This document shows, in pieces, positions 1 through 9,217 of a DNA stretch of 64,000 bases. The notes under the pieces were generated by a model. That model did no database searches and had not been told where the DNA came from. It saw only the letters and a list, made by a program, of their open reading frames with translations. The translations under genes and the position numbers were made by a program. The stretch is from Hymenobacter sp. BT559 (lineage in GTDB: Bacteria; Bacteroidota; Bacteroidia; Cytophagales; Hymenobacteraceae). Location of the stretch: NCBI RefSeq assembly GCF_017571525.1, contig NZ_JAGETY010000005.1, positions 279,311 to 343,310 of the forward strand, in the 5' to 3' direction. The number at the start of each line of letters is the position of its first letter. The stretch's first letter is position 1.

Positions 1-1832
1 GGGCCTACGAGACCCTCAACTTCGGTGGCTACTGGAACTGGGACCCCGTAGAAAATGCCGTGTACATTCCGTGGCTGGTGCTCATCGCGGCCCTGCACGG
101 CATGGTGCTGTGGCAGCGTCGCCGCACGGGCTTGCGCACGGCCTATGCCCTGGTGGTGGCCACGTTTGTGCTGGTGCTCTACGCTACCTTCCTCACTCGT
201 AGCGGCGTGCTGGGCAATGCCTCGGTGCACTCATTTACCGACCTGGGCTTGTCGGGCCAGCTCATTATTTACCTGGCATTTTTCACGGTTGGGGCCATCG
301 CGCTGCTCGCCGCCCGCTGGAAAAGCATTCCGGTTTCGGAGAAGGAGCTTGATGCCTACAGCCCTGAGCTATGGGTATTTGTAGGTGCTACGGTGCTTTG
401 CCTGGCGGCTTTCCAGGTAGTGGCTACGACCAGCATTCCGGTGTATAATTCGTTTCTGGGCTTCATCGGCATCAAGTCGAACCTGGCTCTGCCGGCCGAC
501 CAGATTCAGCACTACACCCGCATTCAGCTGTGGGCGGGCGTGCTCATCGGGCTGTTTTCGGGCATCGCCCAAATTCTGTGGTGGCGCCCCGCTAAGGAGT
601 CGCCGCTCAATGCCCTGGCCACGCCGACCATGCTGGCGCTGCTGACTACGGCGCTGGTGGTGCTGCTCACGCGCTACTTCGGCCACACCATGTCGGCTCC
701 TTACGTGACGCTGACCCTAGCGGGCCTCTTTGGCATTATGACTAATGCTAGTGCCATTTTTGGCCTGTGGCGCCGGCGCGTGCAACTCTCGGGTGGGGCG
801 GTGTCGCACCTGGGCATTGCGCTGATGCTGCTGGGCATTCTGGCCTCGGCGGGCTACTCCAATACCATCTCGCGCAACAACAGCGGCAAGCTCATCTCGC
901 AGGATTTGAGCAACGAGGACAACGAGAACAACGTGCTGCTGTGGCGCAACGAAACCGGCGCCATGAACGGCTACGACGTGACCTACACCGGCCAGTACCT
1001 CGACGTGCCCGGCCTGCCCGACTACGTAAACACCCAGCTGCTCTACCGCACCGATGATGAGTACAAGGCCGTGGCTAGGGGCGAAATCAAGCAGGGCGAC
1101 AAGACCTACTACCACACCGGCGACTCGCTCACCATCCGGCCCGAAAACACCTACTACCGCGTCGAATACAACGACAAGAAGACCGGGCAGAAATTCACCC
1201 TCTTTCCCCGCGCCCAGGTGAATGAGGAGATGGGCGGCCTGCTGGCCTCGCCCGCGTTGCAGCGCTTCTGGGACCACGACATTTACTCGCACATCTCGTC
1301 GGTGCCCGACCCGCGCAAGGAAATTCCGTGGAGCGCCGCCGTGCCGCACGAGTTGAGTGTGGGCGATACGCTGTTTTTGAATGACTACTTCGCCGTGTTC
1401 CGCGCCATCGAGCAGGCGCACGACGTGCCGGGCATCAAGCTCGAAAAGGGCGACATTGCCTTGCAGGCCGATATGATTATCACCGGCGAGAAGGGCCGCG
1501 AGTACCACGCACACCCGGTGTTCTTGCTGCGCGACCGCCAGGTAGGCCGCGTGCCCGAAATCATCGAGGACCTGGGCCTCAAAATCAGTCTCGACCAGAT
1601 TGACCCGGTGAAAGGCAAGTTTACTTTTGCCATCAGCACCACCGGCAAGGATTATATCATCCTCAAAGCCACCGAAAAACCGTTTATCAACCTGCTGTGG
1701 GGCGGCACGCTGCTCATGGGCCTGGGCCTGGTGCTGAGTATGCGCCAGCGCAAAGCCAGCCGGGCAGCCGCCGTGGCTAGCCCCGCCGCAGCCGGCCGCG
1801 CCGGGGCACCCCGCCCCCAGGCCGTCGCCTGA
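1..1832 (+). CDS. ccmF: CcmF/CcsA-type cytochrome c haem lyase, 5' end outside window
   Basis: This is an integral membrane protein that attaches haem to apocytochrome c in the periplasm. The reading frame is open from base 3, so the true start lies upstream. The first visible residues contain a tryptophan-rich haem-handling motif (YWNWDPVENAVYIPW), the WWD signature of this family. It is followed by membrane segments, then FLTRSGVLGNASVHSFTD, a second conserved CcmF stretch. A long periplasmic domain covers roughly visible residues 300-540. A last membrane helix (LLWGGTLLMGLGLVLSM) and a basic, Ala/Pro-rich tail end the protein. A strong hairpin terminator follows directly. The family call is firm; the rest of the cytochrome c maturation operon is presumably upstream. 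Confidence 0.92.
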   Translation, partial: AYETLNFGGYWNWDPVENAVYIPWLVLIAALHGMVLWQRRRTGLRTAYALVVATFVLVLYATFLTRSGVLGNASVHSFTDLGLSGQLIIYLAFFTVGAIALLAARWKSIPVSEKELDAYSPELWVFVGATVLCLAAFQVVATTSIPVYNSFLGFIGIKSNLALPADQIQHYTRIQLWAGVLIGLFSGIAQILWWRPAKESPLNALATPTMLALLTTALVVLLTRYFGHTMSAPYVTLTLAGLFGIMTNASAIFGLWRRRVQLSGGAVSHLGIALMLLGILASAGYSNTISRNNSGKLISQDLSNEDNENNVLLWRNETGAMNGYDVTYTGQYLDVPGLPDYVNTQLLYRTDDEYKAVARGEIKQGDKTYYHTGDSLTIRPENTYYRVEYNDKKTGQKFTLFPRAQVNEEMGGLLASPALQRFWDHDIYSHISSVPDPRKEIPWSAAVPHELSVGDTLFLNDYFAVFRAIEQAHDVPGIKLEKGDIALQADMIITGEKGREYHAHPVFLLRDRQVGRVPEIIEDLGLKISLDQIDPVKGKFTFAISTTGKDYIILKATEKPFINLLWGGTLLMGLGLVLSMRQRKASRAAAVASPAAAGRAGAPRPQAVA

Positions 1833-1860
1833 TTTTCTGAAGCCGAAAGCCACCAAAAAA

Positions 1861-1886
1861 GGCCGCCCAAACCGGGCGGCCTTTTT
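1861..1886. terminator. Bidirectional intrinsic terminator between ccmF and the T9SS gene
   Basis: A perfect 8-bp GC-rich stem (1861-1868 with 1874-1881) with loop AAACC is flanked by A6 on the left and T5 on the right. It can end transcription of both converging genes. Confidence 0.9.
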
Positions 1887-1905
1887 CGTTTTAGTGGGGC
1901 TAGCC

Positions 1906-4392
1906 CTACTTCGCGATGGCTAGCTGGCGGGTCATAGTTTCGTCGCCGTTGCGCACTTGCAGGTAGTAGAGGCCGGGGGGCAGGCCGCTGAGGTCGAGGC
2001 GGTTGGTGTAGTTGTCGCGGGCCGCGCCCACGTACACCTGCTGCCCAAGCGCGTTGGTCACGAGCACGCCCATTGCGCCTTTGGCCTGCGCGCCGTGGAT
2101 TTCGAGGTCAAACAAGCCCGTAGCCGAGGGGTTGGGGAATACCGTGACGGCGCGCAGCAGCGCCGACGACGTAGCCGTGACCACGCCGGCCGTGATGCTG
2201 AGGTCGTCGATGTAGAGGTTGCCTTGGTTAGCCGCGCTAAACACGTGAAAACCTACGTACTGCGTGCCCGCACCGGGCGTGAATACTGCCACGGCCGGCG
2301 TCGAATTGCCGTCGGCCAGGGCATACGCGGTGTTGGTAATAGCCGTGTTGGTATACAGCGTGGTGGTTTGGGCGGCCGGGGTGGGGGCATTGCCCACTTT
2401 CACTTCCAGCTTCTCGGTGTAGCTCGACGTGGCGGGGGCGATGCCCTCGCCGCGGTAGCGGAAGGCCACCTGGTAGCGCGTGTTGGCGGCCGTGGTCAGG
2501 GGCGGGGTGAAGAACCAGTCGTCGGCCGCTACGCTGCCCGTGAGGGCGCTGGTGTAGCGAATGTCATTGGTGCCCGAATTGGGATTGATTTTGGAAATGG
2601 CCCAGGTGGCCTTGTCGTTATTGGCATCGAGCACAGTGAAGCCGCAGGGCAGCGTCTGGCCCGCCAGAATAAGGTCAAAATTCTGCGTGTAGGGATACGA
2701 CGTGATGGGTGCCGTGGGGTCGCAGGTGGGCGTGGTGCCTAGCTGCACTTCAATGGCGTAGCGAAAGCCCAGGTCGAAGTCATTCAAATCGTACCAGGTA
2801 CTGCCGTCGAGGGTGAGGTAGTAGGTGCCGGGGCGGGACGGGGTCTCTTCTTGCAGCAGCAAGCCCGAGCCCCCCGGGCTGGTTTCCTGCACCCCGACGA
2901 AAAACGAGCCGGCAGGCACGGGCACGTTGCCCAGGCTCACCGTCACGGCCGAGGTTTTGGTCGGCCGGTTTTGGTTGGGCGAGGTATACAGGACGGTGCC
3001 GGGGGCACCGTTTTTCCCATCGGCGGCATACACCACTACTTTGTAGGTTACCGGCGTCGTGGGGGTAGTGGTGAGGCCGGCCAGCAGCACCGTGGCATTG
3101 GTGAGGGTGGTGGGCTGCGTCACGGTAAACTTGATAGCTTGCACGCCCCCGGCCTTGGTAGTATCTACGTTAGAATACGTGAATTGCTTGTTGGTAAGGT
3201 CGAGGTACGACAGCAAGTTAGACGTCACCTGCTGGCTGAAGGTCGCCGTGTTATTGGCCGCGTTGGCGTCGTTGGCCACGGTAGCCGTGACGGATAGCGT
3301 ATTAGTGCCGGTATTCAGCGTGGCCGGGTAGGCGGCAAACGTGACGGTAGTCGAGGACCCGGGGTCGAGCGAAGCCACGGTCTGGGTGTTGTTGAACGTA
3401 TTAGCTCCCGTCACGCTCAGCGCCACGGGCACGTTGGTAAGCGTCTGGTAGCCAACGTTGGTAACCACTGCCTGCACTGACTGCGGCAGGGCGGTAGGCG
3501 TGGCTAGCTCCCCAAGCGTGAAAATAGCCTGCACGGCCACATCGACGGGCGGTGCGGGCGTGAAGCGGTAGGTGCGGCCCGCATCGGGCGGAGCAAGGCT
3601 GCTGATGATAAACGCGTTGAGATAGCCCGAGGCGGCAACGGCCGAAAAATCGGCAAAAGTGGCGTCGGCCCACCGCGTGGCCGGGTTTTTCACCACCTGC
3701 ACCAGTTGGGCAGTGGCAAACGAAGTGCCCTTGAGGCCCACCTGCGTAAAGCGATACGAGGCGGCCGTCGTGCTCTTCGTAGCCGCGCCGTACACCAGCT
3801 CAATCACGTTCGTGCCTTCGTAGAGCCGCACCTGAAAGCTCAGGTTGGTGTACTGCGTGGGCCGGACGCTCGCCTTGTCGCTCACGTTTTTCCATTGAAT
3901 AGTGCACACCCGGTTGGGCGCCGTGCCAGTGGTGGCCACCCGGTACTCGGTGCCGCCCGCCGCGCCCGCCGTCAGGTCCACGTTGAGCGGCGCAATGATG
4001 CTGGCGTCGTTAGGGCTTTCAAACGGGTCGATGACGGTGGAAGACGTGTTTTCATCCAGGTACATAGCTGCCGCCGACGGTGCCGCGGCCCCTAGCTTGA
4101 TAAAGCCGTTGGTGTTGAGCACGAACTGCGTAAAGCTGTTGCCGCTGTAGGAGAACGTAAACCCTATATTCTGCGCCGCGGAGTTGGCGTCGTCCGTATT
4201 AGCCGTCGCAATGGCCGTGCCCGAGGTGCCCAGGTCGGTGTAGGTGCCCGCCACATTCGTAGCCGTGGGAGCCGTGTAGTAAAGGTTTTGGGCCTGCGTG
4301 GCGCACGTAGCGCCACCAGCCAGCAGCGCTGCCAGGCCATAGCGGCGCAGCCGCTGGCCCCAGGCACTGACCCGAGCGTAAGGATTTGTCAT
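1906..4392 (-). CDS. Secreted multidomain protein with T9SS type A sorting domain
   Basis: An exported 828-residue protein probably anchored on or released from the cell surface by the type IX secretion system. The N terminus is a signal peptide (RRYGLAALLAGGATCATQAQ, residues about 16-35). Residues about 282-390 look like a CARDB-type beta-sandwich (starting VDVAVQAIFTLGE). Residues about 560-715 resemble a choice-of-anchor J/MAM-like domain (SYPYTQNFD, DDWFFTPPL). The last 80 residues are a T9SS type A sorting domain (VFPNPSATGLFDLEI ... LDLSGLPPGLYYLQV ... RQLAIAK). No catalytic motif was seen, so an adhesin or matrix role is only a guess. It is rich in Thr/Ala/Asn, as is usual for such cargo. 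It stands alone, converging on ccmF. Confidence 0.88.
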   Translation of the reverse strand: MTNPYARVSAWGQRLRRYGLAALLAGGATCATQAQNLYYTAPTATNVAGTYTDLGTSGTAIATANTDDANSAAQNIGFTFSYSGNSFTQFVLNTNGFIKLGAAAPSAAAMYLDENTSSTVIDPFESPNDASIIAPLNVDLTAGAAGGTEYRVATTGTAPNRVCTIQWKNVSDKASVRPTQYTNLSFQVRLYEGTNVIELVYGAATKSTTAASYRFTQVGLKGTSFATAQLVQVVKNPATRWADATFADFSAVAASGYLNAFIISSLAPPDAGRTYRFTPAPPVDVAVQAIFTLGELATPTALPQSVQAVVTNVGYQTLTNVPVALSVTGANTFNNTQTVASLDPGSSTTVTFAAYPATLNTGTNTLSVTATVANDANAANNTATFSQQVTSNLLSYLDLTNKQFTYSNVDTTKAGGVQAIKFTVTQPTTLTNATVLLAGLTTTPTTPVTYKVVVYAADGKNGAPGTVLYTSPNQNRPTKTSAVTVSLGNVPVPAGSFFVGVQETSPGGSGLLLQEETPSRPGTYYLTLDGSTWYDLNDFDLGFRYAIEVQLGTTPTCDPTAPITSYPYTQNFDLILAGQTLPCGFTVLDANNDKATWAISKINPNSGTNDIRYTSALTGSVAADDWFFTPPLTTAANTRYQVAFRYRGEGIAPATSSYTEKLEVKVGNAPTPAAQTTTLYTNTAITNTAYALADGNSTPAVAVFTPGAGTQYVGFHVFSAANQGNLYIDDLSITAGVVTATSSALLRAVTVFPNPSATGLFDLEIHGAQAKGAMGVLVTNALGQQVYVGAARDNYTNRLDLSGLPPGLYYLQVRNGDETMTRQLAIAK

Positions 4393-4610
4393 AACGAAGT
4401 GAAGTATGCGTGAAAAAGGAAGCTCGAAAAAACGGCCTTTTAAGCTCAGTCAGGGAAGATTGTGAGTAAAATCTGAGGTAAAAGCGCTTGCGCTTACAAG
4501 ATGCCACTTTTTTAGCGAAACGGCCGCAGTAGTTGCCGGGTTTTGGAGCAGTTAGGGTATCGGGTGCGTATTTGGGCTGGTTCGGCTTCCGCCCGACCTT
4601 TGGCGGGCGT

Positions 4611-5435
4611 ATGTCCTTCTCTCCAGTCACTTCATTGAAAATAGGGTTATTCGGAGCCGGGCGTGTAGCCTCGGCGCTGGCCCCGGCGCTGGCTGCTGCC
4701 GGCCACCAGGTGGTTTTTGTAGCCAGCCGCACCCTGGGCCCGGCGCAGGCGCTGGCCGCCACTCTGCCCGCTAGCCAGGTACTGCCCCAGGCTGCTGCCC
4801 TGGCTGCCCCGCCGCCCGCCGATGTGTACCTGCTGGCCGTGCCCGACGCGGCGGTGCCGCTGCTGGTCGGGGCCGGGCAGTGGCCCGCCGGGGCGCTGGT
4901 GGTGCACGTGGCCGGGGCGTTGCCCCTGGCAGTGTTTGCCAGCCAGCCGCTGGTGCGCGGCGGGGTGCTCTACCCGCTCCAAACGTTTAGCCCCGGCCGG
5001 CGCATCGACTGGCCTGGCGTGCCGCTGTTTGTAGAAGCTGCTGACCCCGACGCCGAGGCCACGCTGCTGGCCCTGGCCGGCAGCCTTAGCCGGCGGGTAG
5101 CCTTGCTAGCCTCGCCGCAGCGGCTGCACCTGCACTTGGGCGCGGTGTGGGCCAGCAACTTTACCAACCACCTGCTGGGCGTGGCGCACGCGCTGCTGGC
5201 CGAGGCCGACCTGCCTTTCGAGCTATTGCACCCGCTGGTGCGCGAAACGGTAGACAAAGCCCTGGACGCTCAGCCTTCGCCCTACGCCGTGCAAACCGGC
5301 CCCGCCGTGCGCCACGATGCGCCCACCCTGGCCGCCCACGAAGCCGCCCTGGCCGCTCATCCGGCCTGGCAGGCGCTCTATGCGCAGCTCACGGCCAGCA
5401 TCCAGGCGGCGAAGCGCATGGCTGAGGGCAAGTGA
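4611..5435 (+). CDS. Rossmann-fold/DUF2520 domain protein
   Basis: This resembles the Rossmann-like plus DUF2520 family, related to pyrroline-5-carboxylate-reductase and prephenate-dehydrogenase folds; the substrate is unknown. The N terminus has a dinucleotide-binding glycine motif (IGLFGAGRVASALAPAL), then VYLLAVPDAAV closing the Rossmann half. The C-terminal half is the helical DUF2520 domain (HLHLGAVWASNFTNHLL, LVRETVDKAL). I chose ATG 4611 over an upstream start at 4533 because the extra 26 residues are unlike the family. A near-consensus -7 box (GACCTTTG, 4596-4603) would also lie inside the longer gene. It is alone here: the next gene, a ferredoxin, has its own promoter. Confidence 0.8.
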   Translation: MSFSPVTSLKIGLFGAGRVASALAPALAAAGHQVVFVASRTLGPAQALAATLPASQVLPQAAALAAPPPADVYLLAVPDAAVPLLVGAGQWPAGALVVHVAGALPLAVFASQPLVRGGVLYPLQTFSPGRRIDWPGVPLFVEAADPDAEATLLALAGSLSRRVALLASPQRLHLHLGAVWASNFTNHLLGVAHALLAEADLPFELLHPLVRETVDKALDAQPSPYAVQTGPAVRHDAPTLAAHEAALAAHPAWQALYAQLTASIQAAKRMAEGK

Positions 5436-5526
5436 TGAATGACAACGGACTAAGGGTTGCCGCGCAGCAGCCACCTAGCAGTAAGCACTTGTCACTTATC
5501 ATTCGTCATTCCCCATATGGGTGTCT

Positions 5527-5534
5527 TACCTTTG
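5527..5534 (+). promoter_or_regulatory. Bacteroidota -7 promoter box (TACCTTTG) for ferredoxin
   Basis: TACCTTTG matches the Bacteroidota -7 consensus TAnnTTTG exactly and sits 34 bases before the TTG chosen as start of the ferredoxin. It implies that the in-frame ATG at 5517 lies upstream of the transcript. Confidence 0.6.
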
Positions 5535-5567
5535 TGCTTTGCATTAGGCCCTAGCGGCAACCGTATT

Positions 5568-5900
5568 TTGACTCCCTCGACGATAACTTTTCAGTTTCAG
5601 GACGGCCAGCCCGCCCAAACCCACGTGGCCGTGAGCGGCGAGTCGGTGCTCGACGTGGCCCTCAATAATGGCATTCAGCTGCAGCACAACTGCGGCGGGG
5701 TGTGCGGCTGCAGCACCTGCCACGTGTACATCGACAAGGGCGGCGACGAGCTGCCCGAGATTTCCGACAAGGAAGAAGACTTCATCGACCGCGCCATCAA
5801 CCCGCGCCTCACCTCGCGCCTGGCCTGCCAGTGCGTGCTGCCCAATGAGCGCCTGGAGGTTGTGGTCACGGTGCCGCCCCAAAACTTCCTGGGTCACTAG
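5568..5900 (+). CDS. fdx: [2Fe-2S] ferredoxin, adrenodoxin/Fdx type
   Basis: A small soluble electron carrier. The four iron-sulfur ligands are visible as C-x5-C-x2-C (HNCGGVCGCSTCHVYID) and a later Cys in LACQCVL, the spacing of adrenodoxin-type ferredoxins that serve iron-sulfur assembly. The DxEE stretch (SDKEEDFID) also fits. The frame is open from 5457, but a promoter box at 5527-5534 places the start downstream. TTG 5568 gives a 110-residue protein (TPSTITFQFQDGQ...), the usual length. An IscX-like gene follows about 110 bases later, a pairing known from isc operons, so a role as electron donor in Fe-S cluster synthesis is likely. Start codon choice is an inference. Confidence 0.88.
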   Translation: MTPSTITFQFQDGQPAQTHVAVSGESVLDVALNNGIQLQHNCGGVCGCSTCHVYIDKGGDELPEISDKEEDFIDRAINPRLTSRLACQCVLPNERLEVVVTVPPQNFLGH

Positions 5901-6012
5901 GGTTTAATGGTTAATGTCCTAATGATTACTGGTCGGGAAGGTGTTAAACGCACTGCCCGACCGTCATTTCTGACTTATTAACCACTAGCCATTACTCAAT
6001 TAATCAGTAAAA

Positions 6013-6249
6013 ATGAACCACTACGAGCCGCCCATTCAGTGGGCCGACCACGAAGACGTAGCCATTGCCCTCTACGAAAAGTTTGGCGATGATTTTACGG
6101 AAGCCAAAATCTACCGTATTCGCTTTACCGAGCTGCTGGAGTGGGTGCTGAGCCTGCCCAACTTTGAAGGTACCCGCGAGCAAGCCAACGAAGGCCACCT
6201 CGAGCAGATTCAGGCTAAGTGGGTATACGAGTGGCGCGACCACCAATAG
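6013..6249 (+). CDS. iscX: IscX-like Fe-S cluster assembly protein
   Basis: A 78-residue acidic protein of the IscX (YfhJ) family. IscX is a small helical protein that binds iron and the cysteine desulfurase IscS and modulates Fe-S cluster synthesis. Family features visible are IQWADHEDVAIALYEKF near the N terminus, IRFTELLEWVLSLPNFEG in the middle (equivalent to the RFTDLxxWI core) and ANEGHLEQIQAKWVYEW at the end (NEKxLEAIxxxW). It follows a ferredoxin of the Isc type, as in classical isc operons, but no iscS, iscU or hscA is in the window. Length and motifs agree with the family, so confidence is high. Confidence 0.88.
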   Translation: MNHYEPPIQWADHEDVAIALYEKFGDDFTEAKIYRIRFTELLEWVLSLPNFEGTREQANEGHLEQIQAKWVYEWRDHQ

Positions 6250-6352
6250 CCCGGCGCTGAACCCCCTAGCCCGGGTTGCGTATGACAACGCCGGCCCGGC
6301 TAGCCCCACTTAGGGGACGCAGACAGGCTTATTTCTTCTTTTTGCCGATTAC

Positions 6353-6547
6353 ATGAAAACCGGGACCGTAAAATTTTTTAATGAGGCCAAAGGCTTTGGC
6401 TTCATCACCGACGACGCTACGAAGGAAGACTTCTTCGTGCATATCACTGGCCTCAATGGCGGGCAGATTCAGCAAAACGACCGCGTGGAGTTCGAAACGC
6501 AGGAAGGCCGCAAAGGCGTGAATGCCGTGAACGTACGCCGCGTGTGA
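6353..6547 (+). CDS. Cold-shock domain protein (CspA family)
   Basis: A 64-residue single-domain nucleic-acid chaperone. It has the conserved start (MKTGTVKFFNEAKGFGFIT) containing the RNP1-like KGFGFIT motif and RNP2-like DFFVHI, ending in the usual short beta strand (NAVNVRRV). Such proteins bind single-stranded RNA or DNA and melt mRNA structure. A short leader and a strong terminator make it a monocistronic unit. Confidence 0.95.
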   Translation: MKTGTVKFFNEAKGFGFITDDATKEDFFVHITGLNGGQIQQNDRVEFETQEGRKGVNAVNVRRV

Positions 6548-6581
6548 GGCTGCTAGCCCTATACCGGAGGCAATAATAGGG

Positions 6582-6616
6582 AAAGGCCTCTGCCAGCTTG
6601 CTGGCAGAGGCCTTTT
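6582..6616 (+). terminator. Intrinsic terminator after the cold-shock gene
   Basis: A perfect 15-bp stem (6582-6596 with 6601-6615) closed by the tetraloop CTTG ends in TTTT. It lies 35 bases after the csp stop codon. Confidence 0.9.
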
Positions 6617-6668
6617 GCGTGGGGCAGCCCGGCCGGGCCGTACCTTGCGGGGCTCTACTGCCGTTGCC

Positions 6669-7610
6669 ATGTCCGTTGCCCCGCTGTCTTCGCCTGCTCC
6701 TGGGCCGCCCCTGCCGGGCGGGGCCGACGAGCTGCTGCCCGGCCCCGGCCAAGGCAGCCGGCTGGCCCGGGCGCTGCCCGGCCTGGTGCGCTGGCCCAAC
6801 CTGGCTATTATGCTGCTGAGCATGGTGCTGGTGCGGGCCATGCTGCTGCCCGGCCAGCCGCTAGGGGTAGTGCTGGCCCCGCAGTTTGGGCTGCTGGTGC
6901 TGGCCGCGCTGCTGGTGGCGGCGGCCGGCTACATCATCAACGACTACTACGATGTCAAGATTGACGCCATCAACCGGCCCGACCGTCTGGTGGTGGGGCG
7001 GCTGCTGCGGCGGCGCCACGCCATGCTGGCACACGTGCTGCTGAGCGGGCTAGGGGTGGTGCTGGCCATGGCGCTTTCGTGCCGCCTGGGCTTCGTCACG
7101 ATGGGGGCTGCGGCACTCCTTTGGGGCTACTCGGCCCGCTTCAAGCGCTTGGCGCTGGTGGGCAACGTCAGCATTGGGGCGCTCACGGCTGCCCTGGTGC
7201 TGCTGCCCGAGCTGCAACTGCTGACGGGCCGCCAAGCGGTGTGGCTCTATGCGCTGGCCGCTTTTCTGCTCACGGTGGTGCGCGAGATTATCAAAGACAT
7301 CGAAGACATGCGCGGCGATGCCCAGCACGGCTGCCGCACGCTGCCGCTGGTGTGGGGTGTGGCGCGCAGCAAGTGGGTGGCTGGGTTATTTCTGGCTAGC
7401 CTGCTGGCGCTGGTGCTGGGTGCCACCGGGCAATTGCTGGCCTGGGGCGCCTGGGGGCTGGCTGCCTGGCTGCTGGGGCTGGTGGTGCTGCCCTTGCTGG
7501 AGCTGGCCCGGCGGCTGGCCCGCGCCGACCGTCGCCGCCACTTTCGGCAGCTTAGCGCCTGGTGCAAGGGCATTATGCTGGCCGGTATCCTAAGCATGCT
7601 GCTGGTCTAA
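6669..7610 (+). CDS. UbiA-family prenyltransferase (GGGP synthase-like)
   Basis: An integral membrane prenyltransferase with about eight hydrophobic helices. The first Asp-rich motif is NDYYDVKIDAINRPDR (NDxxDxxxD) and the second is KDIEDMRGD; both bind the Mg-diphosphate of the prenyl donor. In Bacteroidota the closest group is usually named geranylgeranylglycerol-phosphate geranylgeranyltransferase, but the acceptor here cannot be told from sequence. ATG 6669 is preferred over 6615, which lies on top of the preceding terminator. TACCTTGC (6641-6648) is one base from the -7 box consensus. The N terminus before the first helix is Pro/Gly-rich and variable. Confidence 0.87.
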   Translation: MSVAPLSSPAPGPPLPGGADELLPGPGQGSRLARALPGLVRWPNLAIMLLSMVLVRAMLLPGQPLGVVLAPQFGLLVLAALLVAAAGYIINDYYDVKIDAINRPDRLVVGRLLRRRHAMLAHVLLSGLGVVLAMALSCRLGFVTMGAAALLWGYSARFKRLALVGNVSIGALTAALVLLPELQLLTGRQAVWLYALAAFLLTVVREIIKDIEDMRGDAQHGCRTLPLVWGVARSKWVAGLFLASLLALVLGATGQLLAWGAWGLAAWLLGLVVLPLLELARRLARADRRRHFRQLSAWCKGIMLAGILSMLLV

Positions 7611-7796
7611 GCAGCTTGCAGCTACTTATTTGCTTGCGATATGCTCGGGGTTGGCCGCTAAGCGGTCTAAACGTGGCAGGTAGCCAATACCAGCGGCCAT
7701 ATTCTGGAGAAAAGGTGAAGTAAGAAGCAGGCGCTAAGCCAACCGCTAGGGGGTAAAATCCGTTGAGGTCACCAACACGCTTCTTATTTTGATTAT

Positions 7797-8993
7797 ATGC
7801 GCTTTTTTCCGCTGCTAGTGGGGTTACTGGGTTGTGCAACTGTCGGCTTCGGCCAGGGCCTGCCCGCTGCCCAAACTGATACCCGTAAGCCACCCAAACG
7901 AATTACGATTCTGCCGGTGCCCGTGCTGTTTTATCAGCAGGAAACCGGTACTGGCTATGGCTTGGGCGGGCTGCTGAGCGGCCGGCTGGGCACCGATACG
8001 CTCACGCGCGCTTCCAACGCCCGCGTGCAGTTCTGGACCACCCAGAAAAGCCAGTCGCTGGTGCAGTTTGTGCACACCATCTACTCGCCGGGCGAGAAAT
8101 ATTACCTGAACGGCGAAATCAGCTCGTATAAAAACCGGCTTTACTACTTCGGCACCGGCAACGACGCGCCGCAGGTGCAAAACAGCAACCGCTCGTTTTT
8201 GGATTTTCAGCTGTTTATCATCAACCAGCGCTTTCAGAAGAGTATTGCTAAAAACCAGTTTTTAGGGTTGCAGTACCGCCTCTCGCGGGTTTATAACATC
8301 TCGCAGGAGCAGGGACGGGTGAACGATAACGGCGACCCGATAAACCCATCGGGCGACCCGGCCACGCAAAACTATTTCAACCTCGACCCGCGTCTCGACC
8401 AGCGCCAGCGCCTCAACTTCAGCCTCTCGGGCGTAGGCCCGGTATATACCTACGACAGCCGCGACGTGGCCCTGGGTGCCTCCAAGGGCAGCTTGCTCGA
8501 TTTGCAGGTCATGTTTAATGGCGGCTTCGTGGGCTCTGACTACAACTTTGTGCGCTACCAGATTGATGCCCGGCACTTCCAGCGCATCTTCAGCGACAAA
8601 ACCATTCTGGCGCTGCAATTTTTGGGGCAATTCCACTCGGGCAACGTGCCGTGGTATGGGCTAGCCGGCATCGGGGCCAACCTGGGCGGCACGCTCTACA
8701 ACAACGCCAACATCATGCGCGGCATTTATGAGCAGCGCTTCCGCGACCGGCAGCTTGTATCGGCCCAGGCCGAGCTGCGCCAGCACCTGTTTTGGCGCAT
8801 CGACGGGGCCGCCTTTTTAGGGGCCGGCCAAGTAGGCTATAACCTTAGCGACTACACCTTGAACGGCCTGCACGCGGCCGGTGGCATTGGAGCCCGCTTC
8901 AATTTCATTCGCCGCGACCGTGTGAACCTGCGCTTCGACTACGCCTGGGGCACCGACCCCGGCTTTTACTTCGCCATTGGCGAGGCCTTTTAG
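7797..8993 (+). CDS. Outer-membrane beta-barrel, BamA/TamA (surface antigen D15) superfamily
   Basis: A 398-residue exported protein. The signal peptide is MRFFPLLVGLLGCATVGFGQ. The rest alternates short amphipathic strands typical of a 16-strand barrel (LYYFGTGNDAPQ, GPVYTYDSRDVALGASKGS, FLGAGQVGYNLSDY, RVNLRFDYAWGTDPGFYFAIGEAF). It ends in Phe, the usual BamA recognition signal. At this length there is no room for a full set of POTRA domains, so it belongs with the short barrel-only members often called BamA/TamA family outer membrane protein, whose function is unknown. It is transcribed alone and has its own terminator. Confidence 0.82.
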   Translation: MRFFPLLVGLLGCATVGFGQGLPAAQTDTRKPPKRITILPVPVLFYQQETGTGYGLGGLLSGRLGTDTLTRASNARVQFWTTQKSQSLVQFVHTIYSPGEKYYLNGEISSYKNRLYYFGTGNDAPQVQNSNRSFLDFQLFIINQRFQKSIAKNQFLGLQYRLSRVYNISQEQGRVNDNGDPINPSGDPATQNYFNLDPRLDQRQRLNFSLSGVGPVYTYDSRDVALGASKGSLLDLQVMFNGGFVGSDYNFVRYQIDARHFQRIFSDKTILALQFLGQFHSGNVPWYGLAGIGANLGGTLYNNANIMRGIYEQRFRDRQLVSAQAELRQHLFWRIDGAAFLGAGQVGYNLSDYTLNGLHAAGGIGARFNFIRRDRVNLRFDYAWGTDPGFYFAIGEAF

Positions 8994-9010
8994 GCGTTAA
9001 TACACTATCT

Positions 9011-9057
9011 AAAAAGGCGGCCAGGCTCCCCCAGTGGGCAGCTTGGCCGCCTTTTTT
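9011..9057 (+). terminator. Intrinsic terminator after the barrel gene
   Basis: AAAAAGGCGGCCA (9011-9023) pairs with TGGCCGCC plus T6 (9044-9057) 18 bases after the stop. The A and T runs make it work in both directions. Confidence 0.88.
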
Positions 9058-9217
9058 AACTAAAAGAATTAGCTAAACCTTTGGGCGATAATTGAGCTGA
9101 GAAACAATTGCTTACTTTTTTTATTGCGTGTGTTTTCGGTGAAGGTGTTGCTGGAATTAAAAAATTCGAGGCCGAATTCCTATCCTTCGCTAAGCCGAGG
9201 CGTACAAAGGTCTTCCT

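Noticed and set aside
717..1856. Long antisense frames in GC-rich genes, for example opposite ccmF, SusC, mreB and the YncE fusion
   Set aside because: They mirror real genes on the other strand, have low-complexity His/Gly/Val-rich composition and no family motifs.
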